NCBI RefSeq assembly: GCF_963676325.1
Contig: NZ_OY781099.1
Span: 3,534,001-3,598,000 of the forward strand
Direction of reading: 5' to 3'
Source: an uncultured Bacteroides sp.
GTDB lineage: Bacteria > Bacteroidota > Bacteroidia > Bacteroidales > Bacteroidaceae
DNA: 64,000 nucleotides
The number at the start of each line of letters is the position of its first letter. Position 1 is the stretch's first letter. A program made the translations under genes and the position numbers. Below are positions 1 to 11,996 of the stretch, one piece after another. The notes under the pieces are model-generated. The model had not been told where the DNA came from, searched no databases, and worked only from the letters and a program-made list of their open reading frames with translations.

Positions 1-2090
<2,090 letters not shown>

Positions 2091-2238
2091 ATACAATCGT
2101 ATTCGTTTACACGTTTTAAATTGCAATATGGTTCGATATATATTTTAAAGCTTTCTTTCATCACTGAAATTTACTTCTTTATTTGCTTTTGTACATTATG
2201 TCAAAGATCGTTTCTTAAGAATTTCTTCTTAATTTTCG

Positions 2239-2312
2239 TGGAGAATAACGGATTCGAACCGTTGACCCCCTGCGTGCAAGGCAGGTGCTCTAGCCAGCTG
2301 AGCTAATCCCCC
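2239..2312 (-). tRNA. tRNA-Ala (anticodon TGC)
   Basis: The complement folds into a 74-nt cloverleaf with a 7-bp acceptor stem starting GGGGGAT, a TTAGCTCAG D-arm, anticodon TGC and a GGTTCGAATCC T-arm. The CCA end is not encoded. It sits in the 16S-23S spacer, the usual place for tRNA-Ala(TGC). Confidence 0.97.
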
Positions 2313-2372
2313 GAAATTATTATGAAGCGTTTTTCTTGGAATTGGTTATCCCTTATGCTCCTTTTTTTTTCG

Positions 2373-2446
2373 TAGTCCCAGGCAGAGTTGAACTGCCGAC
2401 CTCTACATTATCAGTGTAGCGCTCTAACCAACTGAGCTATAGGACT
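2373..2446 (-). tRNA. tRNA-Ile (anticodon GAT)
   Basis: The complement gives a 74-nt cloverleaf: acceptor AGTCCTA pairing with TGGGACT, D-arm TAGCTCAGTTGG, anticodon GAT, T-arm AGTTCAACTCT. CCA is not encoded. The order 16S, tRNA-Ile, tRNA-Ala, 23S is the common bacterial spacer arrangement. Confidence 0.97.
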
Positions 2447-2566
2447 GTCGTTCAAAACCTCTTACCTTTCGGCTCGGCTTCTTTCTAATCTCTTTTTTTT
2501 TATATTTTGAATAAACAATAAACAGTAGCACAAAGTAAAATCCGAACCTAAGAACGAAATCACTCC

Positions 2567-4093
<1,527 letters not shown>

Positions 4094-4314
4094 AGTTTTA
4101 TTTAATTCTGTTCAGGATTCCGTTCTTATTTTCTTGTTTCTTCAATTACTTAATCGCTTAAGTAGTTGTTGACGGTTCGAAATTTATTACTCTGTCAGTA
4201 TGCCAAAGCACGCCAACAAGAGCTCTTGTACTACTTGTATTGTTTATATCTAAATCTTATTCAAAGAACGAATTTAGCTTTCATAATGAGCTTCTCTCGA
4301 AGCGAAAGCGGATG

Positions 4315-4347
4315 CAAAGATAAGAACTTTAAGTTATATACTCCAAA
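4315..4347 (-). promoter_or_regulatory. rRNA operon promoter P2 (Bacteroides type)
   Basis: On the minus strand, TTTG (4347-4344) is followed after 21 nt by TATCTTTG (4322-4315), an exact match to the Bacteroides TTTG-N19-21-TAnnTTTG consensus. It lies about 220 nt upstream of the 16S 5' end. Confidence 0.8.
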
Positions 4348-4436
4348 TATTTTCGAAGTTTTTTTTATTTTTTTATTCTTGCGAACCTGCTGTCATTATG
4401 TCAATGCTAATGCTTTGTTTCTCTTACAAAGCGATG

Positions 4437-4468
4437 CAAAAGTACAGGAATGAGCCATACAAACCAAA
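4437..4468 (-). promoter_or_regulatory. rRNA operon promoter P1 (Bacteroides type)
   Basis: A second match on the minus strand: TTTG (4468-4465), a 20-nt spacer, then TACTTTTG (4444-4437). It lies 121-122 bp upstream of the other promoter, giving a tandem pair as is common for rRNA operons. Confidence 0.75.
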
Positions 4469-4763
4469 TATATGTGACTATTTTATTGAATAAAAATGAA
4501 ATAAATTTGTAACACGCTGATTACTAAACATGTTTTAAAGCATATTTTTAAAAGACAGAATCATAGAACTAAAATGGTATACATTATAAATATACGCGCG
4601 CGCGTGAAAGGGGCTGGGATGCAACAAAACCTGGAATGGGCGTAAACTAGAAAGAGATGGTTAATATTGGCAATAGCTTTTGATATATAACCAAAAAAAA
4701 CAAATTTATCTCCACCATCTTCCACTAAAATGCACGAAAAGCTCTTCAATAAGGGCTTTCAGC

Positions 4764-4803
4764 TAGTAGCAGATAAAAATATTAAACTTTTTATCTGCTA
4801 CTA
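4764..4803. repeat. perfect 16-bp inverted repeat (hairpin)
   Basis: TAGTAGCAGATAAAAA (4764-4779) and its exact complement (4788-4803) flank an 8-nt loop. Either strand could fold. There is no adjacent gene for it to terminate on the plus strand, and it belongs to the AGTAGCAGAT motif family of this region. Confidence 0.75.
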
Positions 4804-5008
4804 AATCGTGTTTATCTCCCACTAACCAAGGCCATCTGCTACTGAATTGAACGCTCTACAGCATTATAGTAAGTATTGCCGCTAATACTTGGGTGAGGAA
4901 TGTTCTGCTTTTGAGGATACGGCCAAGGTGAATGTAGTTTATGGTGATGGGCGTGTTTAGCACTTTTCACTGATAGATTAACCAATTTTGCAAAGAAACA
5001 TAAGTGAG

Positions 5009-5096
5009 TTCTCAGTTGAAGGCTCATGGGTTCTCGAATGAAGTCCCATGGGCTCTCAGTTGAGAACCCATGAGTTTCCATCTGAAGGCTTACTTA
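5009..5096. repeat. degenerate 22-bp tandem repeat, four units
   Basis: Four successive 22-bp units start at 5009, 5031, 5053 and 5075. Each resembles TTCTCAGTTGAAGNCYCATGGG, the last two being more diverged. The period is exact with no indels between the first three units. A minus-strand reading frame crosses the units but has no ribosome site or family resemblance and is probably not a gene. Confidence 0.7.
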
Positions 5097-5381
5097 GCTA
5101 AAATGGGAGAATCGGGTAGCTCATTAAATAGAATGCCATAGGTAAGAAAGCTGAACAAGCTATTGTTTCCTGAATTACAGCGCAATTGGAAGAGTTGGTT
5201 AGTGGCAGATAACTGATTTTAGTAGCAGATGAATTGTATAGAAAGTTTATCTTCCACTAGGTTATAGTATTAGTTTTCAGATTGTTATTGTGGTTTGGTA
5301 GCAGATAGGCAGATAACCTGCAGAAAAAAAAATATTTATTCGTGTTTAATGATTTCGCAGGAACAAACATTATGATGTATG

Positions 5382-5495
5382 TTAAGCGTCTCCAGATTAG
5401 GATACAACTCAGATGGTTTCATGTTCTTCTTTTTGAGAAGACAAAGGTAAATATCGGAGTAATTAACATCAATATGGTACCGTTGAGACGCTTAC
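5382..5495. mobile_element. 114-bp internally deleted IS66-type element
   Basis: The ends read TTAAGCGTCTCC and (complement of the right end) GTAAGCGTCTC, matching the terminal repeat of the intact IS66 element at 20358-22917. The right half also resembles the leader upstream of that element's first gene, including an AGAAGACAAAGG segment close to GGAAGACAAAGA. The flanks are GATGTATG (5374-5381) and GATGCATG (5496-5503), a 7-of-8 match to an 8-bp target duplication, the size IS66 elements make. No coding capacity remains. Confidence 0.75.
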
Positions 5496-5859
5496 GATGC
5501 ATGCTAATTACATAATTATTCCTTTGCAGTCCAATTAATAAGTTCTAATTATGAAAGAGATAACAATAAATTCAGTTGCACACAAAATGCTGGAATTGTA
5601 AATCAAGAGCTGTATTACTCTTCCATACAGAGTTGTCAGAAGTGCAACTACACAAAACATCTAATTTATATATCTACAAATAAAGACAGATCTTGTGATA
5701 ATTAGTATAAATGTGAGACTAATGAAATAAATAAGATCATATAGATTTCTAATCTAAATTTAAAACACAAAAGTTTTATGAATAATACAGAATGATATTA
5801 GTTAAAGAGGTTCGACACACCTTAAACAGCAGAAGAGATTTGATAAAAAGAGCTTAATA
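5496..5859. other. AT-rich intergenic DNA, nothing recognised
   Basis: Between the small IS66-type remnant and the sppA promoter I see no gene, RNA or clear repeat on either strand. Confidence 0.5.
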
Positions 5860-5891
5860 CTTGTACTTATCAAATCAATAATCTATCTTTG
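5860..5891 (+). promoter_or_regulatory. sppA operon promoter
   Basis: TATCTTTG (5884-5891) matches the Bacteroides -7 consensus. A weaker -33 element CTTG lies at 5860-5863 with a 20-nt spacer. This places the transcript start about 40 nt before the sppA ATG. Confidence 0.6.
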
Positions 5892-5935
5892 CTTTCTAAA
5901 TATTTTTTAAAAATTATATTTTAACTCGTACAATA

Positions 5936-7690
5936 ATGAAAGATTTCCTAAAATTTACGCTTGCCACCGTAGTTGGGATTATACTGTCAAGCATTGTTAT
6001 ATTTTTTATCGGTGCTATCATATTATTTGGAACAATAGCTTCGTCTGAAACAGAAGTAAAAGTTAAACCAAATTCTGTAATGTTTCTCGATCTTAATGGA
6101 ACGTTGGAAGAGCGAACAGAAGATAATCCGTTCAAAAAGTTCATTGGAGAAGATTTTTCCACCTATGGATTAGATGATATTCTCTCCTCAATAAAAAAAG
6201 CTAAGGAGAATGAAAACATTAAAGGTATTTATATACAGGCAAAAACACTAGGAGCATCTTATGCATCTTTGCAAGAAATAAGAGATGCACTGGTAGACTT
6301 TAAGAAAAGTGGTAAATTTATTGTTGCCTACAGCGATAACTACACTCAGAAATTATACTATTTATCAAGTGTAGCAGATAAAGTGCTTCTTAACCCTAAA
6401 GGTATTATTGAATGGAAAGGTTTAGCAGCTGAACCTATGTTCTATAAAGACTTACTAAAGAAAATTGGCGTTGAAATGCAAATTTTCAGAGTTGGAACCT
6501 ATAAATCGGCAGTAGAACCTTTCATTGCAACAGAAATGAGTCCGGCCAATAGAGAACAAGTTTCTGAATACATTGGCTCTATCTGGAATCAGATATTGAC
6601 AGATGTCTCCACCTCCCGTAAATTATCCAAAGATTCGCTGAATGCCTATGCAGATAAAATGATCATGTTTTATCCATCAGAACAATCAGTAAAATGTGGT
6701 TTGGCCGATACTCTAATCTATAAAAGTGGAGTCAGAGATTACCTGAAGAAATTAGCCAAGACTGACAAGGACAATGATTTGGCTGTTTTGAATCTGGAAG
6801 ACATGGTTAATGTAAAACGAAATGTTCCTAAAGATAAAAGCGGTAACGCAATTGCCGTTTATTATGCATTCGGATCCATAGATGAATCATCAGAAGATGG
6901 CATTGTTTCTGAAAAAGTGATCAAAGACCTACGCGAATTACGTGAAAACAAAGATATTAAAGCGGTTGTATTACGCGTCAACTCTCCAGGAGGAAGCGCA
7001 TTTGGTTCGGAGCAAATCTGGAATGAAGTAAAAGCACTGAAAAAAGAAAAAACAGTTGTTGTTTCTATGGGAGACTATGCTGCATCAGGCGGTTACTACA
7101 TTTCTTGCGTTGCTGATTGTATTGTTGCAGAGCCAACAACATTAACTGGTTCTATCGGAATTTTTGGAATGTTTCCTAACATGAAAGGCCTGACAGATAA
7201 AGTAGGACTTAGTTTTGATGTAGTAAAAACTAATAAATTTTCAGACCTTGGTGCGCTGGGTCGTGGATTGAACACAGATGAACAAGCTTTGATTCAAATG
7301 ACCATCAATAATGGATATGATACATTCCTATCCAGATGTGCAGAAGGAAGAAAGATGAGCAAAGCCAAAATTGCTAAAATAGCAGAAGGGCGAGTATGGA
7401 CTGGAGAAAAAGCTAAAAAAATAGGATTGGTAGACGAACTGGGAGGCATTAACAAAGCAATCGAAATAGCTGCCAAGAAAGCTAAATTAAAAGAGTACTC
7501 CGTGCTCTCATATCCTGAAAAGAAAGATTTCTTTTCTAGCATTTTTAAAGAGAAACCAACTCACTACATTGAATCCAGATTAATGGAATCTAATTTTGGT
7601 GAGTTCTATAAAGGATTTGGCATGATAAAAGATGTACAGAAGTTAGACAATGTACAAGCTAGAGTTCCTTTTGATATCAATATCAAATAA
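5936..7690 (+). CDS. sppA: signal peptide peptidase SppA, 67K type
   Basis: A membrane-anchored serine protease that degrades signal peptides left in the inner membrane after protein export. At 584 aa it has the full long-form length with two tandem ClpP-like peptidase halves. An N-terminal hydrophobic segment (about residues 8-35) anchors it, with the active domains facing the periplasm. The Ser/Lys dyad is visible: Lys190 in GTYKSAVEPF of the first half and Ser384 in YAASGGYY of the second, as in E. coli SppA. The ATG follows a good -7 element. It starts a run with lpxK (6-nt gap), the purine nucleoside phosphorylase gene (overlapping) and thiL, probably one transcript. Confidence 0.95.
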   Translation: MKDFLKFTLATVVGIILSSIVIFFIGAIILFGTIASSETEVKVKPNSVMFLDLNGTLEERTEDNPFKKFIGEDFSTYGLDDILSSIKKAKENENIKGIYIQAKTLGASYASLQEIRDALVDFKKSGKFIVAYSDNYTQKLYYLSSVADKVLLNPKGIIEWKGLAAEPMFYKDLLKKIGVEMQIFRVGTYKSAVEPFIATEMSPANREQVSEYIGSIWNQILTDVSTSRKLSKDSLNAYADKMIMFYPSEQSVKCGLADTLIYKSGVRDYLKKLAKTDKDNDLAVLNLEDMVNVKRNVPKDKSGNAIAVYYAFGSIDESSEDGIVSEKVIKDLRELRENKDIKAVVLRVNSPGGSAFGSEQIWNEVKALKKEKTVVVSMGDYAASGGYYISCVADCIVAEPTTLTGSIGIFGMFPNMKGLTDKVGLSFDVVKTNKFSDLGALGRGLNTDEQALIQMTINNGYDTFLSRCAEGRKMSKAKIAKIAEGRVWTGEKAKKIGLVDELGGINKAIEIAAKKAKLKEYSVLSYPEKKDFFSSIFKEKPTHYIESRLMESNFGEFYKGFGMIKDVQKLDNVQARVPFDINIK

Positions 7691-7696
7691 GATGAG

Positions 7697-8821
7697 ATGG
7701 AAGAAAATTTCATTAAGATACAAAAGAGTCTTTACCCACTCTCATTCCTTTATGGATTGGGAGTGAGTCTACGTAACAAAATGTTCGACTGGGGCATCTT
7801 ACGTTCAAAGAGCTACGATATTCCAGTCATTTGTATAGGAAACATTACTGTAGGCGGTACAGGAAAGACTCCACATACTGAGTACTTAATAAAATTATTA
7901 AAAAAAGAATTTAAGGTAGCTGTACTAAGTCGCGGATACAAACGCAAATCAAAAGGCTTTGTTTTAGCTACACCAATCAGTTCTGCTAATGAGATAGGTG
8001 ATGAGCCCTATCAAATAAAGCAAAAATTTCCTGAAATAGCTGTGTCTGTAGATAAAGACCGTTGTCACGGGATCGAAACACTATGCGATAATAAAAAAGA
8101 ATCAGAACTGGGCGTTATTCTTTTAGATGATGCATTTCAGCACCGTTATGTAAATCCAGGTATGAGTATCTTGCTGGTTGATTTCAACAGACAAATCTGT
8201 GACGATGCTCTTCTTCCAGCAGGAAGATTACGAGAACCATTAAGCGGAAAGAATAGGGCAAACATTGTAATTGTAACAAAGTGTCCTAGACTAATGAAGC
8301 CAATGGACTTCCGGATAATAACCAAACGATTGGATCTATATCCCTATCAGCAATTATATTTCACTTCTTATAAGTATGGTAACCTGACACCAATCTTTTC
8401 TGGTTCCAATATAAGGAAAAGAAGCCTGGCACAAATTGAAAAGAATGAGAATATTTTATTGCTCACAGGAATAGCTTCTCCTAAACAATTGTTGCAGGAT
8501 TTAGAGAGATATAGCTCTCACATCACACCTTTAACATTTGCTGATCATCATGACTTTACTGAAAACGATCTGAAAACACTAAAGGAAACATTTGATAATC
8601 TATCCGGAGAAAAGAAGATAATTATCACAACAGAGAAAGATGCAGCGCGCCTTACTCAGTTTACCAATTTAGACGAAACAATACAAAAGAATATATTCGC
8701 ACTTCCTATAGAGGTAAAATTCCTGCTAAACCAAGAAGATGCATTTAACCAAAACATAATAGAATATGTTAGAAAAAATAAAAGAAACAGCAAACTTTCT
8801 GAAAGAGAGAATGCATACTAA
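7697..8821 (+). CDS. lpxK: tetraacyldisaccharide 4'-kinase LpxK
   Basis: Phosphorylates the 4' position of the lipid A disaccharide precursor at the inner membrane, using ATP. The P-loop is clear at residues 51-60 (TVGGTGKTPH), preceded by VICIGNI, and the downstream LLDDAFQHR segment is typical of the family. Length 374 aa is slightly long but normal for Bacteroidales. The start is 6 nt after the sppA stop, and its 3' end overlaps the next gene by 56 nt, so the three are probably translated from one message. Lipid A synthesis is essential in most Gram-negatives. Confidence 0.95.
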   Translation: MEENFIKIQKSLYPLSFLYGLGVSLRNKMFDWGILRSKSYDIPVICIGNITVGGTGKTPHTEYLIKLLKKEFKVAVLSRGYKRKSKGFVLATPISSANEIGDEPYQIKQKFPEIAVSVDKDRCHGIETLCDNKKESELGVILLDDAFQHRYVNPGMSILLVDFNRQICDDALLPAGRLREPLSGKNRANIVIVTKCPRLMKPMDFRIITKRLDLYPYQQLYFTSYKYGNLTPIFSGSNIRKRSLAQIEKNENILLLTGIASPKQLLQDLERYSSHITPLTFADHHDFTENDLKTLKETFDNLSGEKKIIITTEKDAARLTQFTNLDETIQKNIFALPIEVKFLLNQEDAFNQNIIEYVRKNKRNSKLSERENAY

Positions 8822-9572
8822 TCCAGAGACAGCAATTATATTAGGAACAGGATTGGGAAATCTGGCAAATGAAATTACAGAAAAATACGAAATCAAATAT
8901 CAGGATATTCCAAACTTTCCTGTATCTACAGTTGAAGGACATAGCGGAAAACTAATTTTCGGAAAACTTGGCAACAAAGATATTATGGCTATGCAAGGCC
9001 GTTTTCACTACTACGAAGGTTACTCCATGAAAGAAGTTACTTTCCCTGTAAGAGTAATGAAAGAATTAGGTATCAAAACATTATTTGTATCCAATGCCAG
9101 CGGCGGAACAAATGCGTCATTTGAGATTGGTGATTTAATGATTATAACAGATCATATCAACTATTTCCCAGAGCATCCTCTCCGTGGCAAAAACCTCTAT
9201 GGAGACCGCTTTCCCGATATGAGTGAAGCTTATTCCAAAGACCTTATCAATAAAGCGCTAGTTATTGCTGAAGAAAAAGGAATTAAGGTTCAGCAAGGAG
9301 TATATATCGGCACACAAGGACCTACATTTGAAACTCCTGCAGAATATAAGTTATTTCATATCTTAGGAGCTGATGCAGTAGGAATGTCAACTGTTCCGGA
9401 AGTAATAGTAGCCAACCATGCCGGAATTAGATGCTTTGGTATCTCAATCATCACCGATCTGGGTGTTGAAGGCAAAATTGTAGAAGTTTCTCATGAAGAC
9501 GTACAAAAAGCTGCTGATGCCGCACAACCAAAGATGACAACTATCATGCGTGAATTAATTAACCGCGCATAA
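8766..9572 (+). CDS. punA: purine nucleoside phosphorylase, trimeric class I
   Basis: Cleaves purine nucleosides with phosphate to free base and ribose-1-phosphate in purine salvage. At 268 aa it has the length of the trimeric family. Visible motifs are the phosphate-binding GTGLG (27-31), EGHSG (58-61), GRFHYYEGY (78-86) and the SNASGG segment. The position corresponding to human Asn243, which reads the purine 6-substituent, appears to be Asp231 (IITDLG), so base preference may include 6-amino purines; this is inference. The start lies inside lpxK (56-nt overlap). The N-terminus MLEKIKE fits the family, so I keep this ATG. Confidence 0.93.
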   Translation: MLEKIKETANFLKERMHTNPETAIILGTGLGNLANEITEKYEIKYQDIPNFPVSTVEGHSGKLIFGKLGNKDIMAMQGRFHYYEGYSMKEVTFPVRVMKELGIKTLFVSNASGGTNASFEIGDLMIITDHINYFPEHPLRGKNLYGDRFPDMSEAYSKDLINKALVIAEEKGIKVQQGVYIGTQGPTFETPAEYKLFHILGADAVGMSTVPEVIVANHAGIRCFGISIITDLGVEGKIVEVSHEDVQKAADAAQPKMTTIMRELINRA

Positions 9573-9585
9573 TTTAAATAGATAT

Positions 9586-10632
9586 ATGCAAGAAAGAAAA
9601 AGAACAGAGATTGCAACATTAGGAGAGTTTGGTCTTATCAAACATTTAACAGAGGATATCGAGATAAAAAACGAATCCACTGTATATGGTGTAGGTGATG
9701 ATGCCGCTGTACTGACCTACCCTGACAAACAAGTTTTAGTTACTACTGATTTATTAATGGAAGGTGTTCATTTCGACCTGACTTACGTTCCATTGAAACA
9801 TTTAGGGTATAAAGCCGCCATAGTCAATATTTCTGATATTTACGCAATGAATGGTAGCCCCAAACAAATGATTATATCTGTAGCTCTCTCAAAACGGTTT
9901 AGCATTGAAGATATGGAAGATTTCTATGCAGGGTTGAGAATAGCTTGTGAAGAGCATAATGTTGATATTGTAGGCGGAGACACCTCTTCCTCACTAACTG
10001 GACTTGCCATAAGCATTACCTGCATTGGAGAAGCAGATAAAGAAAAAGTAGTATATCGCCATGGAGCTAAAGAGACTGATATTATCTGTGTAAGCGGTGA
10101 TCTGGGAGCTGCATATATGGGACTTCAGTTATTAGAAAGAGAAAAATCCGTATTAAAAGGTGACAAAGAGATGCAACCCGACTTTGCAGGAAAAGAATAC
10201 CTGCTTGAACGTCAGTTAAAGCCAGAAGCTCGTAAAGATGTCATCGCTAAATTAGCTGAGCTGAATATTCTCCCTACATCTATGATGGATATTTCCGATG
10301 GTCTTTCCTCTGAACTTATGCATATTTGCACACAAAGCAATGTAGGCTGCCGAGTTTATGAAGAGCATATTCCTATTGATTATCAAACAGCAGTTATGGC
10401 CGAAGAGTTCAATATGAATCTTACTACTTGTGCACTTAACGGAGGTGAAGATTACGAGCTTCTTTTCACCGTTCCTATTTCAGAGCATGAAAAGATCTCG
10501 GAAATTGAAGGAATAAAAATGATAGGACACATCACAAAAAAAGATTTAGGATGTGCATTAATCACAAGAGATGGACAAGAATTTGAATTAAAAGCACAAG
10601 GATGGAATTCTTTAGCAAAAAAGGATAACTAA
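9586..10632 (+). CDS. thiL: thiamine-monophosphate kinase
   Basis: Last step of thiamine diphosphate synthesis: ATP-dependent phosphorylation of thiamine monophosphate in the cytoplasm. The 348-aa protein has the PurM-like fold motifs of ThiL: GVGDDAAVL (residues 35-43), the metal site TTDLLMEGVHFD (53-64), VGGDTSSS, MMDISDGLSSEL and NGGEDYELLF. It is 13 nt after the purine nucleoside phosphorylase gene and followed by a strong terminator, so it ends the sppA-lpxK run. No TPP riboswitch is seen upstream. Confidence 0.95.
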   Translation: MQERKRTEIATLGEFGLIKHLTEDIEIKNESTVYGVGDDAAVLTYPDKQVLVTTDLLMEGVHFDLTYVPLKHLGYKAAIVNISDIYAMNGSPKQMIISVALSKRFSIEDMEDFYAGLRIACEEHNVDIVGGDTSSSLTGLAISITCIGEADKEKVVYRHGAKETDIICVSGDLGAAYMGLQLLEREKSVLKGDKEMQPDFAGKEYLLERQLKPEARKDVIAKLAELNILPTSMMDISDGLSSELMHICTQSNVGCRVYEEHIPIDYQTAVMAEEFNMNLTTCALNGGEDYELLFTVPISEHEKISEIEGIKMIGHITKKDLGCALITRDGQEFELKAQGWNSLAKKDN

Positions 10633-10664
10633 TTCATTCTGTGGAAATAACATAAATAAGCATC

Positions 10665-10706
10665 ATGCCGGAAGATAATAATCTCATTATTTTTCGGCAT
10701 TTTTCT
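10665..10706 (+). terminator. terminator after thiL
   Basis: ATGCCGGAA and TTTTCGGCAT pair across a region that itself can pair (ATAAT/ATTAT), followed by TTTTCTT. It ends the sppA-thiL transcript. Confidence 0.75.
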
Positions 10707-10715
10707 TATCAATTC

Positions 10716-10746
10716 TTTGCATATTTAAAATCTTTCGCTACCTTTG
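10716..10746 (+). promoter_or_regulatory. tRNA-Phe promoter
   Basis: TTTG (10716-10719), a 19-nt spacer, and TACCTTTG (10739-10746) fit the Bacteroides consensus. The transcript would start about 10 nt before the tRNA. Confidence 0.8.
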
Positions 10747-10764
10747 CATCCGCAATCACAAAAA

Positions 10765-10837
10765 GGTGCCATAGCTCAGTTGGTAGAGCAAAGGACTGAA
10801 AATCCTTGTGTCCCCGGTTCGATTCCTGGTGGCACCA
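10765..10837 (+). tRNA. tRNA-Phe (anticodon GAA)
   Basis: A 73-nt cloverleaf: acceptor GGTGCCA with TGGCACC, D-arm TAGCTCAGTTGG, anticodon GAA in GGACTGAAAATCC, T-arm CCCCGGTTCGATTCCTGG. The CCA end is not encoded. It is a single-gene transcript with its own promoter and terminator. Confidence 0.98.
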
Positions 10838-10853
10838 CCTTTAAAGATTGAAA

Positions 10854-10887
10854 AGAGAGTTACAATAAAATGTAGCTCTCTTTTTTT
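10854..10887 (+). terminator. terminator after tRNA-Phe
   Basis: AGAGAGTTACA pairs with TGTAGCTCTCT (10 of 11 positions) around a 6-nt loop and is followed by seven T residues. Confidence 0.85.
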
Positions 10888-11338
10888 ATTTGCAACGTCC
10901 TATTTATATATCAATCTGGATCAGTCCGAATTCTTGGGGGAATGTTAAATCATCCCTTTTTCATGCATAAATTTTGACTTTTCTAGAAAGGAAAATTTTC
11001 ATATCCACCACCCCTTTGAATAAAGCTCAGATTTTAAATCTCTATCGACTTCTCTTTATAACAGCAAGCCTTATTATTGAATGTCTTCAAGATACTCATC
11101 ATTTAAACGTATCTAATTCAATTCTCAATAATTTATATCTAAATCTATTTGACTTTAAATTAATAAATATCTTATGTTTATTTGTATTACTACTTTTATT
11201 ACATATATTTGCTTTTGATAAAATGATCTTTTATCCACTCCAATCGGTGCAAATAGATAGAAGATTCAAAAGAGTGCTTTTTGATAATAACCACTTATGT
11301 TATTTCCATATTTAATAATAAAATCGATATTTTAAAAT
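10888..11338. other. AT-rich intergenic DNA, nothing firm
   Basis: No supported gene. A plus-strand frame of 113 codons (10974-11315) exists but begins only with TTG, has no ribosome site and no family resemblance. It contains one leucine-rich hydrophobic run, which AT-rich DNA gives by chance. I see no clear promoter for the following gene. Confidence 0.4.
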
Positions 11339-11977
11339 ATGAAAAAGTTTATTCTATTTGTAGCAGTCTTCACTATTCCAATAGTAATGTTTTCTCAAAA
11401 AAAAAGAGTTATGCTTTTTGAAGAATATACATCTGGCACAGTTTTGATGTATAATAAGACAAAAATACAAACACCTCTCAATTATGATGCCTCAAACAAA
11501 GTTATGATGTTTATTCATGGCGAAGATGAGATGATTCTGACTAATAATGAAAAGATCGACACAGTGTATATCGGATCGCACAAATTTATTTATGCAAAAG
11601 ATATTTATTTAGAATGTGTTAAAAAGAAATATGGTAATATCTACATAGATTGGTCGCTTAAGGATGTTATACGAGGATCTAAAGGAGTTTACGGACAAGT
11701 TACTCAATCCAGTGTTGAAAGCATAAACAAAAGATATTGGGAACAAGGGAAGGATTTAAATCAAAGTTCAGACGTTCATGCTCTCTCCAATGAAAACAAA
11801 TATCAATTTTTACTTAATGGAGAGATTGTTATTTGCAAAAGCAAAAAAGACTTGCTGAAGTTATTCAATAATAAAAAAGAGGATATAAATAACTTTATTA
11901 ATGAACATAACCTTAACTTCATAGACCCCTCTGATGCTCTTACCATAATCGATTATTGTCTAAGTCTAGATAAGTAG
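11339..11977 (+). CDS. secreted protein of unknown function
   Basis: A 212-aa protein with a clear signal peptide (MKKFILFVAVFTIPIVMFSQ, cleavage near residue 20). The mature part has no motif I can assign. It is lysine-rich, with a C-terminal section (ICKSKKDLLKLF to the end) that looks like a small alpha-helical domain; similar short secreted proteins occur in Bacteroidales. It lies 19 nt before the GH29 start codon at 11997 and could be cotranscribed with GH29 and GH3. The gene is visibly more AT-rich than the glycosidases after it. Confidence 0.75.
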   Translation: MKKFILFVAVFTIPIVMFSQKKRVMLFEEYTSGTVLMYNKTKIQTPLNYDASNKVMMFIHGEDEMILTNNEKIDTVYIGSHKFIYAKDIYLECVKKKYGNIYIDWSLKDVIRGSKGVYGQVTQSSVESINKRYWEQGKDLNQSSDVHALSNENKYQFLLNGEIVICKSKKDLLKLFNNKKEDINNFINEHNLNFIDPSDALTIIDYCLSLDK

Positions 11978-11996
11978 AAATTAAAAGGTGTTATCT

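Larger units (their letters stand above)
4711..5306. repeat. dispersed AGTAGCAGAT motif family
   Basis: This gene-free stretch carries at least eight copies of a motif close to AGTAGCAGAT or its complement. They lie at about 4764-4779, 4788-4803, 4811-4825 (variant), 4833-4845, 5201-5210, 5221-5230, 5249-5258 (variant) and 5297-5306, with a further variant near 4715-4730. The first two form a perfect hairpin. Function unknown. The copies are not evenly spaced, so this is neither a tandem repeat nor a CRISPR array. Confidence 0.7.

Noticed and set aside
4839..5081. Minus-strand frame of 80 codons across the 22-bp repeats
   Set aside because: The codons simply follow the DNA repeat. No ribosome site, promoter or family resemblance.
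4711..5306. Possible CRISPR array from the repeated AGTAGCAGAT motif
   Set aside because: Copies are short, in both orientations and unevenly spaced, with no cas genes in the window.
10974..11315. Plus-strand frame of 113 codons with a hydrophobic run
   Set aside because: Starts only with TTG, has no ribosome site, and the leucine run is expected in AT-rich noncoding DNA.
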